Positions 8,206 through 17,625 of a stretch of DNA of 64,000 bases are shown here, piece by piece. Location of the stretch: NCBI GenBank assembly GCA_018716975.1, contig DVJE01000017.1, forward strand, positions 41,267 through 105,266, given 5' to 3'. The notes under the pieces were generated by a model that did no database searches, was not told where the DNA came from, and saw only the letters and a list, made by a program, of their open reading frames with translations. The DNA is from Candidatus Gallacutalibacter stercoravium (GTDB lineage Bacteria > Bacillota > Clostridia > Oscillospirales > Acutalibacteraceae). Within the stretch, counting starts at the first letter, position 1; each line of letters opens with the position of its first letter. The translations under genes were made by a program, and so were the position numbers.

Positions 8206-11200
8206 TTACATGGTTACTTCTTTGTGGAAACGGCCTAGGAATACCACCGAGCTGTCTTTATCATACCAATAACGGGTGGTTTTATCACCGCAGCGCAGGG
8301 TAACGCCAATATAGCTGCCGTCAAATTCAGCATCCAGGCGCGCGGAACAAGCGCCGTCCCAAGTGAAATCGCCCAGCACGCAATCCATATGTCCCGTCAG
8401 GCCTATATCCAAATAAGCACTGGACCAATTGGTGCCTACATCAATATCAAAGGTGCCGTCTGCGTTGAAAATAACGAAATCCAGGTTGGCTTGCAAGCCC
8501 AGCGCTACCTTTACACCTGGCTTCCCCAGCCGGACTTCGGCATCCGCCGCTTTTTGCTGCAAGATCTCCAGATCCGCCTTTACCGAAAGCTCCCAATCGG
8601 TAAAGTTCCAAGTAAGCTCACCATCTTTAATGGCGCCCAGCTCACCCCAACGCTCAATTTCTTTGCTGGCGGGGATATTTAGGGTTTTAAAGATGTTGAT
8701 ATCCGCTTCAAACAAGCCGGTAAGAGCCACATCCTGAGATTCGGCATCTTCACCAAAGCTTTGCTTGAGCTCTTCTTCGCTGACGAGCAGGTTGGAAATA
8801 CCCTGAACACCGCCGCCCAACTGGGTCACGTTTACAATCTTCCATACCGGAATGCCGGGATCTAGATTAGCCGCTATTTGAATGGCATCGGGGTACCAAT
8901 AGTAAGACGAAATACCGCCTTCCACACTGTCTAGTCCTTTTAGAATGTCGCCAAGGCTTACCTTACAATCGATATCCCAATAAGCGTGCGTACCGGCTTC
9001 GTCGATGGTATCGATTTGCAAGCTAATTTCATCCAAGCCAAAGAAGTCCAAATCCAACGGGTTGGCAATGAGGGTTACTTTCCCTTTTACCTCCACGCCT
9101 GTGGCTGTAAGGGCAAAAGCCAGCTCGCCGTCAAAGCGGTCAAACAGAGAAATGTCGGCTTCTTCCTTTTTCTTCTCAGCGTCAGCCTTGGTTTTGGCTA
9201 CTTGGGCCGCACTGCGATAGGAGTTACCCTTAATGCCGTCAATAATATTGCCCCATATCTGCTTGGGATTAATGGAGTTTACCTCTACCTGTAGCCGATC
9301 GGCCGTTAACGTGCAAGAGGCAAATTTCACGTTGGCAATACCTGGAATACGCAAGGCGAACTCGGTATCATCTGCCGGCACGTCGAGATCCGATCCGTTG
9401 CCGTCTACCTCGATGGTGTATTCGCCGTCGCGCACCACATAGTCCTCACCACCCATCACTAAAGCGGTAAAGCCCTGGCTGAGCAAATCATCCCCCTTAG
9501 ATTGGGCATAACTGATATAGAGCCGCCCGGTTCCGGCAATCCGGCCGGAATCGCCCAAATCCACAACCTTGCCGCTGTCAATGTCAAAATCCGACGGCAG
9601 GTTGTAGGCGGTCAAGGTCAGCTGGCTGTCACTGTGCAAAAAGCCGTTAATGCGCACATTGCCGCTGGCAACAAAGTTGCTGTCGCCTACTTGGCCGATT
9701 TGATCTGCTTCCACATTTAAATCTCCCAGCTTCACGCTCTTGGTGGTTCCATGCCGGGTAACAAAAAAGCGGTTGTTGGCAAAGGCGGCCTTGCCATCGG
9801 GCAACGAGGCGTAAACCGTATATTGCCCCTCTTTGAGATCCCCCTTCAGCTCGCCTGTGAGGGTCGTTTCATCCTGAATGGTCACATTGGTGAGCGCCAG
9901 GTTGCCGATGCTAATATTAATACCGTCGGTAAATCCGGCGCCCGTTACCGTTAAGGTAACGCCGTTTCGCACATCGGCCACCGATACGCCGCTGGGATTC
10001 ACCGAACCTACGGTCAACTCGCCGGGCTCTACTGGGGAAATCCCTTCGTTGGTTTCCTCCTCTTCCACAGGTTCGCCGCTGATGCTGTAGGCCTTAGAGC
10101 CCGACACCTGGTAAGAGGGGATATTGATGGTAAGCAGTCTGGGATCCTTATCGGGGTTTTTCTCAATGGTATATTCAAAGCAATAGTTATTTACAATGTA
10201 TTTTTGCAGCGTCAAATAAATATCGGCCAGCTCAGTGGTATTGTCGGCCTGAATAAATTTACCGCCGGTTTGATCGGCAATATCGGTTAGATAAGAGGCA
10301 TTGATATCGCCGAAACCCACCGTATAAATGGCAACGTCGTTGGCGTTGGCATAATCAATCGCTTCTTGCATAGCCTCTTGGCTGTTGCCGTCTTGCCCGT
10401 CGGTCAGGAGGATCATAGCCTTGCTGCCTTCGCCCGACAGAGCATCTACACCTGCGGTAACGCCCGCCGATATGTTGGTGCCGCCCAGTGAGCCCAGGCC
10501 GTTGATACCGCTGGTAAGCGCGGTGGAACTATTGGTCTGCGGCACGGTCAACGTTGCGCTGTCGCTATAAGATACCACAGCGATCTGCTGAGTCTCGGCA
10601 TCCATGTTGTCAACGCACAGCTGAGCCGCCTGCTTAGCGTCATCCAACGGGGTGCCAGCCATACTGCCGCTGCAATCCAGCACAATAGCCATAGAAATGT
10701 TGGCAGCATTCTCATCGCGCACCAACTGGAAATCTGTAATAGCATATTGGGTATCGATTAAAGTAAAATCGCCTTCACTAAAATCATCCACCATGCCAAA
10801 GGCCCCTTCTTTGGTGCCGTTGATATTGACATATGCCCGAACGGTGGGGTAGTTGGAGGTATCAATCTTACCGATATGAATCCCTATTCTATCATATTTT
10901 AGGGTGGAGGTAACATAGTTGGTAAACTCGCCGTTTACCGTATTTTCGGTAACAGGGATGATCTCTTGGCTTTCGGCTTGAACCAAGGAGTTAACCGAGC
11001 TGCGCAGCTGCGGGCTAGTTTCATCCGCGGTGGACTGGTTGTAGGCCGCCACCACTTCTTCCAGCGGCTCCTTAATAGGGGAATCTTCACTAATGGCGCC
11101 GCTGTTGTCTATCACGCGGTAGAGGTAATCCCGGGCGCTGTCGCGATCGTCTGCTGCCAAATACAGCTTGGCTATTTGCAGATCATACATGCCGGTGGGA

Positions 11201-12240
11201 TCCCCCAGCAGAGGCTTTTTAGCCGTCAAGTAGTTGATAGCACGCTTCACCGGCAGGGCATTGGCCTGTTGGCGCAGCTCTTCTGCCTCGTTGAGCAGCT
11301 CATCCTGACGTTCGTCGCCGCCTTCAGTGGCAGCTGCCTGCTCCTCCAGCTGCTGGGCGCGGGCCAGTAGCTCCTGGGCTTCCGGGTCATCGGGATCTAC
11401 CCCTTCTTCTCTAGCTTGCTGAGCCACCACATCGGTATAAATGACATAATTTTCCGGCGAACGGGAACTTTGCAGCAGTCCGTCGGCATATTGCAGCGCT
11501 CGGTCGTAATTCCCGGCCTGCGCATAATACTTGACCGCCAGGCGTTGCACATCTTGGTCGCCCGGATAGGCGGCCACAGCAGACAGCACCTCTTGTTCGC
11601 TCAAGGAGCTGACATCACTGGTATTTAATATGCGATCCATCGCATACAGCGACTGGTATTTTGCCTGATCCTGGTCGCTAAACCCTACCTGATCAAACAA
11701 AGCAGCCGCTTCAGCAGAAATCGCGCTTTGGGCCAGCTCCGATCTGCTTTGATTCTCTGTGCCCGTCAGCAGCAACGCGTCGCTGTCGTCTGACGAAATG
11801 CCCAGCATCGCAGCGCTGATACTGTGGATTTTCGCTATGCTGTTTTGCACCGCGTCAGAAAGTCCGCCGTTGTCTAACATTTGCTGCGAGGCAAAATAGG
11901 CCGACAAGTAATCTTCTTCCATGGCTTGCGCCATCAACGAAATTACTTCCCCTTGCCCGCCAATATCGCCGGCCAGCTCCGCTTTTTGCATAGCCAAATC
12001 CCCTTGGCCGTCTTGCAAATATTGATAGGCCATATAAAGATTGGACGCACTTTGTTGTTGAGAACCGGTCATTTGCGTTACCGCAAAAAAGCCGCTGCTT
12101 GCGGCGCCTGCAGCCATTAAAAATACCAGCACCCACTGAAACACCGACCGTTTCATTTTTAGCTTTTTGTGGCCTATTATATCCGCCACAAAAAACAACA
12201 CAAAACAGCCGCACAACGCCAACAAAAAAATGGGCTGCAT
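8206..12240 (-). CDS. Giant membrane-anchored VWA/TIG-domain protein
   Basis: 1344 residues, starting at the ATG after AAGGAGGTATCCCA. Two N-terminal membrane segments (about residues 2-22 and 32-55) are followed by a helical, repeat-like region with Glu/Gln-rich coiled-coil (to about 400). A von Willebrand factor A domain has an intact MIDAS DCSGSM near residue 521 and the later TDGQDG. Then an IPT/TIG domain (about 745-835, TVTGAGFTDG) and some 500 residues of beta-rich sequence without a recognised family. An extracytoplasmic binding or scaffold role is inferred. Size and domain order are unusual. Confidence 0.8.
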   Translation of the reverse strand: MQPIFLLALCGCFVLFFVADIIGHKKLKMKRSVFQWVLVFLMAAGAASSGFFAVTQMTGSQQQSASNLYMAYQYLQDGQGDLAMQKAELAGDIGGQGEVISLMAQAMEEDYLSAYFASQQMLDNGGLSDAVQNSIAKIHSISAAMLGISSDDSDALLLTGTENQSRSELAQSAISAEAAALFDQVGFSDQDQAKYQSLYAMDRILNTSDVSSLSEQEVLSAVAAYPGDQDVQRLAVKYYAQAGNYDRALQYADGLLQSSRSPENYVIYTDVVAQQAREEGVDPDDPEAQELLARAQQLEEQAAATEGGDERQDELLNEAEELRQQANALPVKRAINYLTAKKPLLGDPTGMYDLQIAKLYLAADDRDSARDYLYRVIDNSGAISEDSPIKEPLEEVVAAYNQSTADETSPQLRSSVNSLVQAESQEIIPVTENTVNGEFTNYVTSTLKYDRIGIHIGKIDTSNYPTVRAYVNINGTKEGAFGMVDDFSEGDFTLIDTQYAITDFQLVRDENAANISMAIVLDCSGSMAGTPLDDAKQAAQLCVDNMDAETQQIAVVSYSDSATLTVPQTNSSTALTSGINGLGSLGGTNISAGVTAGVDALSGEGSKAMILLTDGQDGNSQEAMQEAIDYANANDVAIYTVGFGDINASYLTDIADQTGGKFIQADNTTELADIYLTLQKYIVNNYCFEYTIEKNPDKDPRLLTINIPSYQVSGSKAYSISGEPVEEEETNEGISPVEPGELTVGSVNPSGVSVADVRNGVTLTVTGAGFTDGINISIGNLALTNVTIQDETTLTGELKGDLKEGQYTVYASLPDGKAAFANNRFFVTRHGTTKSVKLGDLNVEADQIGQVGDSNFVASGNVRINGFLHSDSQLTLTAYNLPSDFDIDSGKVVDLGDSGRIAGTGRLYISYAQSKGDDLLSQGFTALVMGGEDYVVRDGEYTIEVDGNGSDLDVPADDTEFALRIPGIANVKFASCTLTADRLQVEVNSINPKQIWGNIIDGIKGNSYRSAAQVAKTKADAEKKKEEADISLFDRFDGELAFALTATGVEVKGKVTLIANPLDLDFFGLDEISLQIDTIDEAGTHAYWDIDCKVSLGDILKGLDSVEGGISSYYWYPDAIQIAANLDPGIPVWKIVNVTQLGGGVQGISNLLVSEEELKQSFGEDAESQDVALTGLFEADINIFKTLNIPASKEIERWGELGAIKDGELTWNFTDWELSVKADLEILQQKAADAEVRLGKPGVKVALGLQANLDFVIFNADGTFDIDVGTNWSSAYLDIGLTGHMDCVLGDFTWDGACSARLDAEFDGSYIGVTLRCGDKTTRYWYDKDSSVVFLGRFHKEVTM

Positions 12241-12290
12241 TGGGATACCTCCTTGCTTTGCATATTCCTGACGGCGCCACACCCGTATTC

Positions 12291-12323
12291 AAAAAAAGCG
12301 GGCCGATTTGCGTCCGGCCCGCT
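12291..12323 (-). terminator. Intrinsic terminator between the zinc-ribbon gene and the VWA gene
   Basis: On the minus strand AGCGGGCCG pairs with CGGCCCGCT and is followed by seven T. It ends transcription from the upstream zinc-ribbon membrane gene, so the VWA gene needs its own promoter or readthrough. Confidence 0.85.
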
Positions 12324-12380
12324 TTCGGCACAACGCCGTTGCGTTTATGGAATGATAAAAACAAAAACCCTCATAAAAGC

Positions 12381-13022
12381 TTATTGATTATTTAACGGAT
12401 AGCCGCACTTCGCACAAAACCTAGCGTCGGCCTTGTTTCTCTCACCGCACTGGGGGCAAAAAATATCGGCGGCTGCCTGAGGAGCAACCGGGGCACCTTG
12501 CTGCGGCTGTGTAGGCTGCTGCACAGGGGGCTGCATAGGCGGCATGGGAGCCTGGCCGTTAACCGGGGGCACAGCGCTCGGATCCGGCATGGGGAGAGAC
12601 GCCGCCTTGGGGTTAGCCATAGTGGTACCAAAGAAAAACACAATAGCAGCCAGCGCAAAAATCCACGCTGTAGCGTTGATGTAACGAAAACCCAAAATGA
12701 TGGCCAAAATGGGATACAAGATAGCCACCAGCGCGCTGATGCAGCACACATTTTTTAAATATCTTTCGGTAAACAAGCAATAAACCGGGTAAGCCATGGG
12801 AATCAGCATCAACCAGCGCAAATTGCTCATGGTATTAGCCCGCTGCATCATATCCACCATAGACTCCACCTCGCTCCCATCGTAAATGGGGCTTAGCGAT
12901 CCTACCAGCTGGCTTTGAAGATCCGTAACATTCGACCAAGGGATGAAGATGCAAATCAGCATTACCACTCCGGCTAAAAACATAATGTTTTTACCCAAAG
13001 ACCATTTGCTGTAGAGGGTCAT
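12381..13022 (-). CDS. Four-helix membrane protein with C-terminal zinc ribbon
   Basis: 213 residues. Hydrophobic segments near residues 13-29, 70-86, 92-112 and 117-133 are followed by a Pro/Gln/Met-rich linker and a terminal ribbon FCPQCGERNKADARFCAKCG. A polar loop between the first two segments could face outside. It belongs to the same minus-strand set as the VWA and other ribbon proteins. The ATG lies just after a weak GGAGGATG-like context. Function unknown. Confidence 0.72.
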   Translation of the reverse strand: MTLYSKWSLGKNIMFLAGVVMLICIFIPWSNVTDLQSQLVGSLSPIYDGSEVESMVDMMQRANTMSNLRWLMLIPMAYPVYCLFTERYLKNVCCISALVAILYPILAIILGFRYINATAWIFALAAIVFFFGTTMANPKAASLPMPDPSAVPPVNGQAPMPPMQPPVQQPTQPQQGAPVAPQAAADIFCPQCGERNKADARFCAKCGYPLNNQ

Positions 13023-13083
13023 CCTCCCTACTCCTCCTTTGCCTTACATAATACTCGGTAAAACAACTTCGCCGTAACCGTTT

Positions 13084-13575
13084 TTAAACCTTGGCGCCAC
13101 AGTTCGGGCAAAAAGCTCCGTCAGCCGGCAGCTCAGTTCCACAAGAAGGGCACACCTTTTGTGCAGGAACCTCTGTTGTTGGGGCCTGTTGTGTTTCAGG
13201 GGCAGGCGCCGCAGCAACCACCGGCTCGCTCTTGGTGCCGCAAGCAGGGCAGAAAACCGCTTCTGCAGGCATCTCGCTGCCGCAAGCAGGGCATTGGCGA
13301 ATGCCTTTGATTACCTGAATCTCTTTTTGCAGCTGGGCAATCCGGCCCATGGCCGCATCAATCGCCTGAAATTGAGCGTCATAAGGCGTTCCCGTCTGGC
13401 CGCGGTTTTGCTCATAGCAAGCTCTTCCAATGGCCAAGTAGGCGGCGTTAATCCCCTCTTGCTCGCTGCTTATTTGAGAGTTCAGCTTTGCCACATCGGC
13501 AAAGTCCTTGGCTTTTTTAGCCACGTCTTTACTTTTGGTCGAGAGGGTTTCACCCAACTTATCAAAAAAAGCCAT
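13084..13575 (-). CDS. Soluble double zinc-ribbon protein
   Basis: 163 residues from the ATG at 13575, which follows AAGGAG. The N-terminal 90 residues are helical (KSKDVAKKAKDFADVAKLN and a coiled stretch to IQVIKG). Then come two ribbons: CPACGSEMPAEAVFCPACG and, after an Ala/Pro linker, CPSCGTELPADGAFCPNCG. Proteins of this layout are common in gut Clostridia and have no assigned role. It sits between two membrane proteins of the same cluster, spaced by 61 and 63 bases. Confidence 0.75.
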   Translation of the reverse strand: MAFFDKLGETLSTKSKDVAKKAKDFADVAKLNSQISSEQEGINAAYLAIGRACYEQNRGQTGTPYDAQFQAIDAAMGRIAQLQKEIQVIKGIRQCPACGSEMPAEAVFCPACGTKSEPVVAAAPAPETQQAPTTEVPAQKVCPSCGTELPADGAFCPNCGAKV

Positions 13576-13638
13576 ATTATGTATCTCCTTTATCCTAATA
13601 CTGCTAACCTGCCGCCATAAATGACGGCACAAAACACC

Positions 13639-14049
13639 TTACAGGTTTTTATTCACAATTTTATCAAAGGGGCCGGCCTTAACTGTGCCTTGAGACAAAG
13701 CGCTAAAGCCCAGCACCAGCAGCAGAACTTTTTCAATCACGCTAAAGCCGCTGTAAAGCAACGTATCGATATTAATCGGATAATCCAACGCAAAGGGAAC
13801 ATGCAGCCAACCCAAAATAACATTAAGGAAATCAAACACATCGCTCAAAGTGCCAATCAGCACAGAGATCAACCCAAAAGCCACAACGATTACAACCGCT
13901 TTGACCGCCGCACGCTTGAGCCATTCATTATTCTCTAGCAGCAGCACATAGCCTGCCAAAATCACCAGCGGCACAATTCCAAGCAACCCCATAAAATATA
14001 CCGCCGCACCCAGTAATCCAACCGAAATCCCCAGTCGTGTTTTTTGCAT
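13639..14049 (-). CDS. Small integral membrane protein of unknown function
   Basis: 136 residues with about four hydrophobic stretches: GLLGAAVYFMGLLGIVPLVI, AVVIVVAFGLISVLIG, a middle amphipathic segment, and VIEKVLLLVLGFSAL. Layout resembles DUF4870-like small membrane proteins but I do not assign the family. It is the most upstream gene of the minus-strand membrane/zinc-ribbon cluster. Confidence 0.65.
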   Translation of the reverse strand: MQKTRLGISVGLLGAAVYFMGLLGIVPLVILAGYVLLLENNEWLKRAAVKAVVIVVAFGLISVLIGTLSDVFDFLNVILGWLHVPFALDYPINIDTLLYSGFSVIEKVLLLVLGFSALSQGTVKAGPFDKIVNKNL

Positions 14050-14391
14050 AGCACAGTCCTCCCATTTAAAATATATTAAATTTTGATCCCGCCCTTTTTA
14101 CAGTGCCCACACATTTCACCGCTCAGGCTGCCGGATTCAAGCCAAACCCTAATACAATAATGATACACAACGAGCCATAAAAAAGCAAGGGCTCTTCGCC
14201 CCGATGGAAAACTTTTCTTTACAAATTTCACCTCCCGCTGTTCTGCTCAATGACAGCGTGCTCCAGCCCTGCCGTGTGCTGTGCTTTTGCGCTCCATAAA
14301 CCCTCATTTTTTATTTTTATGCCAGCCGTGCATCGGTTAATACCCAATAACGTCAAAATAGAAAAGCTTATTTTTTTCACATTCGTTTGCT
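14050..14391. other. Intergenic region without a recognised gene
   Basis: AT-rich stretch upstream of the membrane-protein gene. It must hold the promoter of the minus-strand cluster, but no convincing -35/-10 pair stands out. A short hairpin (GGGC/GCCC) lies near 14189-14202. Confidence 0.5.
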
Positions 14392-14419
14392 TAAAAAGGG
14401 GCCGTCATGCGACGGCCCC
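14392..14419 (-). terminator. Intrinsic terminator of the SGNH hydrolase gene
   Basis: Minus strand: GGGGCCGTC pairs with GACGGCCCC around a 4-base loop and is followed by a T-run. Confidence 0.88.
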
Positions 14420-14464
14420 AAATGCCTTAACGGCACCCATTCGCCGTTAAGACTAATCTTTATA

Positions 14465-15103
14465 CTATAAAATTTCCAAGGTTTTCAAATATTGATAGGC
14501 CAATACGCCGTGGCCCACATCCGTAGGATGCACGCCGTCGGCCGAGAGTTCCTCAGGCCGGTATGTTTTTGTTATGCACAAGGCGTTAACAATGCCATCC
14601 ATCGGAATATAATAATCGGCGAACTCCGCGCCCAAAGCGCGCACCTCTTGAATTTTGGGATCCAAATCCTCCCGCCAGCACAGCTTATCCGCCATGGTTG
14701 GCAACAAAAACGGCTCAATCAACATGATCTTAATATCAGGAAAATCGGCGCGCAGTTGGGTTAACAGTTGCCGGTAATTGGCGGCAAACTGCTGGGTAGA
14801 GGTAGGATCGCCGCTGTCATACCGGCGCCAGGTGTCGTTGATACCGATTAATATCGAAACAAAGTCCGGCTTGACCTGACGAAAGTCTTCTTCATAGCGC
14901 AGCAAAAGGTTTTTGGTTCTGTCGCCGCCTACTCCGCGGTTGATAAAACGAACCCCGTCGCCAAACAAAGCACGGTAAACCGCCGCTACTTTACCCGGAT
15001 ATCCGGCGGATAAAGAGGTGGGATCGTTTCTATCCCTATCGCAGTCGGTTACGCTATCCCCTTGAAAAAGCACGGTTTGCCCTTTGGTAAAAAACGGTTT
15101 CAT
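14465..15103 (-). CDS. SGNH/GDSL-family hydrolase
   Basis: 212 residues from the ATG at 15103, eight bases after AGGAGG. Block I is GDSVTDCDR (catalytic Ser), block II has NRGVGGD, block III is GINDTW (oxyanion Asn) and block V is DGVHPTD (Asp/His dyad). The enzyme should be an esterase or lipase acting on acyl or acetyl esters, often of carbohydrates. No signal peptide is seen, so it is probably cytoplasmic. DegV lies upstream on the same strand but 89 bases away; no shared function is evident. Confidence 0.9.
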   Translation of the reverse strand: MKPFFTKGQTVLFQGDSVTDCDRDRNDPTSLSAGYPGKVAAVYRALFGDGVRFINRGVGGDRTKNLLLRYEEDFRQVKPDFVSILIGINDTWRRYDSGDPTSTQQFAANYRQLLTQLRADFPDIKIMLIEPFLLPTMADKLCWREDLDPKIQEVRALGAEFADYYIPMDGIVNALCITKTYRPEELSADGVHPTDVGHGVLAYQYLKTLEIL

Positions 15104-15192
15104 GTTTATCTCCTCCTGTTTGAAAGCCCTACGGCTCATCGTTTTGTTTCTGCCCGGCAGAGTTCCATCTATCGCTACAGCCGCTTAACATC

Positions 15193-16059
15193 TTACGCTT
15201 TGGCAAGATAAATCAGGCCCAATGTGTTCGGGCCGCAGTGCACTGAAACCGAGCAACCGGTATCCAGCACCAAAATCTCGCGGAAGGGATGCACTTGGCG
15301 GATCTTGGCCGTCACCCTATCCAAAATTTTCTTATCCACGCAGCATTGCGCAACTAAAATAACGTCGTCGCAAATATCGGTTCGGTTTGCCAGCTTTGCC
15401 TCAACATATTGCTCCAACACATTAGCCAAATCGCCACGGTATTTGCGCCCCACCACCATAGCGCCGTCACGCACCTCAATACAAGGCTTTAAATGGAACA
15501 AGTTCGCCCCCAGCTTGGCAACGCCTGTGCAGCGGCCGCCTTTATGCATAAACTCCAACGTATCTAAAATAAAACTGGTTTGTATTCTATCGCATTCAGC
15601 GCGGCTGCGTTCGGCAATTTGAGCCGCCGAAAGCCCGCTGTCTCGCATTTGGGCGGCCATAATCGCCAAAAGCCCCATCCCTGCCGAGATATTACGGGAA
15701 TCCACCGGATAAATACCGGAGAAGTTTTCTGCCGCCATTTTGGCAATATTGTGGGTAACGGTAAAAGAAAGGCTAATGCTAAAATGCACCACCTCGTATC
15801 CCTGGCTGCTCCATTCCCGGTACTTCTCTTCATAATATAACTGATTCGGCGCACTGGTAGTGGGCAACTCTCCGGTACGCCGGCAGTATTCAAACAGATC
15901 CGCCGGCTTTACGTCTACGCCATCTAGGCAAGGCTTATCGCCCAAGTTTACCGGCAGAGGGATTACCTCTATGTCGTACTTATCCGTCAGTTCCTTTGAC
16001 AAATCGCAGGTACTGTCGGCCACAATTTTTACTTTTTTCCGCACTTGCTCATTTTGCAT
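15193..16059 (-). CDS. DegV family fatty-acid-binding protein
   Basis: 288 residues, the normal DegV length. The N-terminus KIVADSTCDLSKELTDKYDI and the later TSAPN, SxxLSFT and LDTLEFMHKGGR motifs identify the family, which binds long-chain fatty acids and, as FakB, presents them to the kinase FakA. No FakA gene occurs in the window. The ATG follows AAGGAGCCGGAT. Confidence 0.92.
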   Translation of the reverse strand: MQNEQVRKKVKIVADSTCDLSKELTDKYDIEVIPLPVNLGDKPCLDGVDVKPADLFEYCRRTGELPTTSAPNQLYYEEKYREWSSQGYEVVHFSISLSFTVTHNIAKMAAENFSGIYPVDSRNISAGMGLLAIMAAQMRDSGLSAAQIAERSRAECDRIQTSFILDTLEFMHKGGRCTGVAKLGANLFHLKPCIEVRDGAMVVGRKYRGDLANVLEQYVEAKLANRTDICDDVILVAQCCVDKKILDRVTAKIRQVHPFREILVLDTGCSVSVHCGPNTLGLIYLAKA

Positions 16060-16499
16060 TCTATCCGGCTCCTTTCCAAATGCACCGCCTTATTGCCCGG
16101 TTAACCGGGAAGGGGGATTTCAGGGGGGCTTTAGGGCAAAATAACCGAAACCGTTTCCGTTGCCACGATGCAATTATAGCATCAAGCTGCACATAATACA
16201 ACTAATTTCCTGGTTTTGCCTAAGCTTGCGGCAATCCGACTCTAAACCGGTAAACACAAAACACCCTATGAAACAGTGTGTCAAGCCAAAAACGCTACGA
16301 TCTGATAAAGTTGTAAAAGATTTTTTGCTGTTCTTTTTTGACGAAATATGCTATAATGCCCACGAGTATGCGGTTTGGCGACCGCAAGCAACTTTTTGCT
16401 TCTCAACAAATTTTGTGAAGCAACTATATCAAATCAACATGCGGCCGGGGCGGTTACTGAAAAGATTCGGCGGCAAAATTAGGAGGCCTGTTTATCATT
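16060..16499. other. Divergent intergenic region
   Basis: Separates minus-strand degV from the plus-strand secreted-protein gene. A TATAAT at 16352-16357 is a possible -10 for the latter but has no good -35 at 17 bases. No ORF or RNA gene was recognised. Confidence 0.5.
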
Positions 16500-17549
16500 A
16501 TGAGAAAGATACAACGGCTATTGGCCGTGTTTTTAATTGCTTGCTTAGCAGTTGCGACAATCAGTGGGACCGTATTTGCTACTGAAACCTCCTCTAGTTC
16601 TGATAGCTCCCTACCGTCCAATTCCGACCCCAGCGGTACAGAAAGCGTAGATGACTCCACCTCTGTTCCTCCCCCATCTTCCAATCCATCAACAAATCCT
16701 GATCCATCTGATGGCGGAGAGCAGGAAAACCCTTCGACATCTTCATCACCTGATAACAACACTTCTTCATCCAGCTCCTCTGAGTCAGAAAATACAAATC
16801 AACCCCCTCCCAATTCCTCTGAAACCACACAGGATCCTTCGCCTGAAAGCACCGAGAGCATGCTGACACCACCGGTTTACGAATATGAACCCATCCCGGA
16901 GGTAGAGGCTTCGGTACCCTCCCTGCTCTCTGCCCCCTCTCAGCAAACGCCTCACGATCCGGCTTCAGAAAACTGGGAAGAGCTGCTTTCCCAATTGGAA
17001 TCCGGCAGCGATTCTTCACAAGAGGATCCTATTTTCGGTAATACAAGCGATACCGGAGACGGCGATGGCGCCGGAACGCTCAAAAGCATTCAAGGCGGTC
17101 GGGAAGACAGTTTATGGATTCTATTAACCGGCATCGGCCTTTTGCTGCTGGCATTGGGCGGTATCGGTTATGTGGTATACAGCCAATTCTTTTCTCGCAA
17201 AAATCGTGCCGGCATAGCGTCAGATGGATCTGCGGAGCAAGCGGAGGAATGGAATGCCGGGCACGCGGCATATGATACCGGCGGCTATGGCGACGATTAC
17301 GGCGAAGATGTTTTAGACGACTATCAAGACGGCTATGACGGCCCCGACGCCGGGCAAGCCGCACCTTCCCCCTCTCAAACAGCCGGCTCTCAAAACAACG
17401 CTCAAAAAGATACAAACAATCAGCAAAATAAAAATGCCGGGCAGGCCGGGCAAGGTGTTGATAAAAACCAGGCTTATTGGGATAGCTTCTTTCAAGAGGC
17501 AAACGAATCGATGAAAAGAAACGCCGGCGAAACACCCGACGACAAATAA
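16500..17549 (+). CDS. Secreted/membrane Ser-Pro-rich protein of unknown function
   Basis: 349 residues. A signal peptide (about 1-27, VFATE at the junction) leads into some 100 residues dominated by Ser, Pro, Thr, Asn and Glu, then a less repetitive segment. A membrane span (about 201-226, WILLTGIGLLLLALGGIGYVV) is followed by an acidic, Gly/Tyr/Asp-rich and then Gln/Asn-rich cytoplasmic tail. The extracellular part looks like a flexible stalk. AGGAGG lies 13 bases before the ATG. No known domain; convergent wall-stalk designs are common. Confidence 0.7.
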   Translation: MRKIQRLLAVFLIACLAVATISGTVFATETSSSSDSSLPSNSDPSGTESVDDSTSVPPPSSNPSTNPDPSDGGEQENPSTSSSPDNNTSSSSSSESENTNQPPPNSSETTQDPSPESTESMLTPPVYEYEPIPEVEASVPSLLSAPSQQTPHDPASENWEELLSQLESGSDSSQEDPIFGNTSDTGDGDGAGTLKSIQGGREDSLWILLTGIGLLLLALGGIGYVVYSQFFSRKNRAGIASDGSAEQAEEWNAGHAAYDTGGYGDDYGEDVLDDYQDGYDGPDAGQAAPSPSQTAGSQNNAQKDTNNQQNKNAGQAGQGVDKNQAYWDSFFQEANESMKRNAGETPDDK

Positions 17550-17625
17550 TGGCAACGGCTCACTTTTGGTATCTGCTCGGCAAGCATAGCTATCCGCATC
17601 AAACTTTGCAAAAAGGAGGTATACA

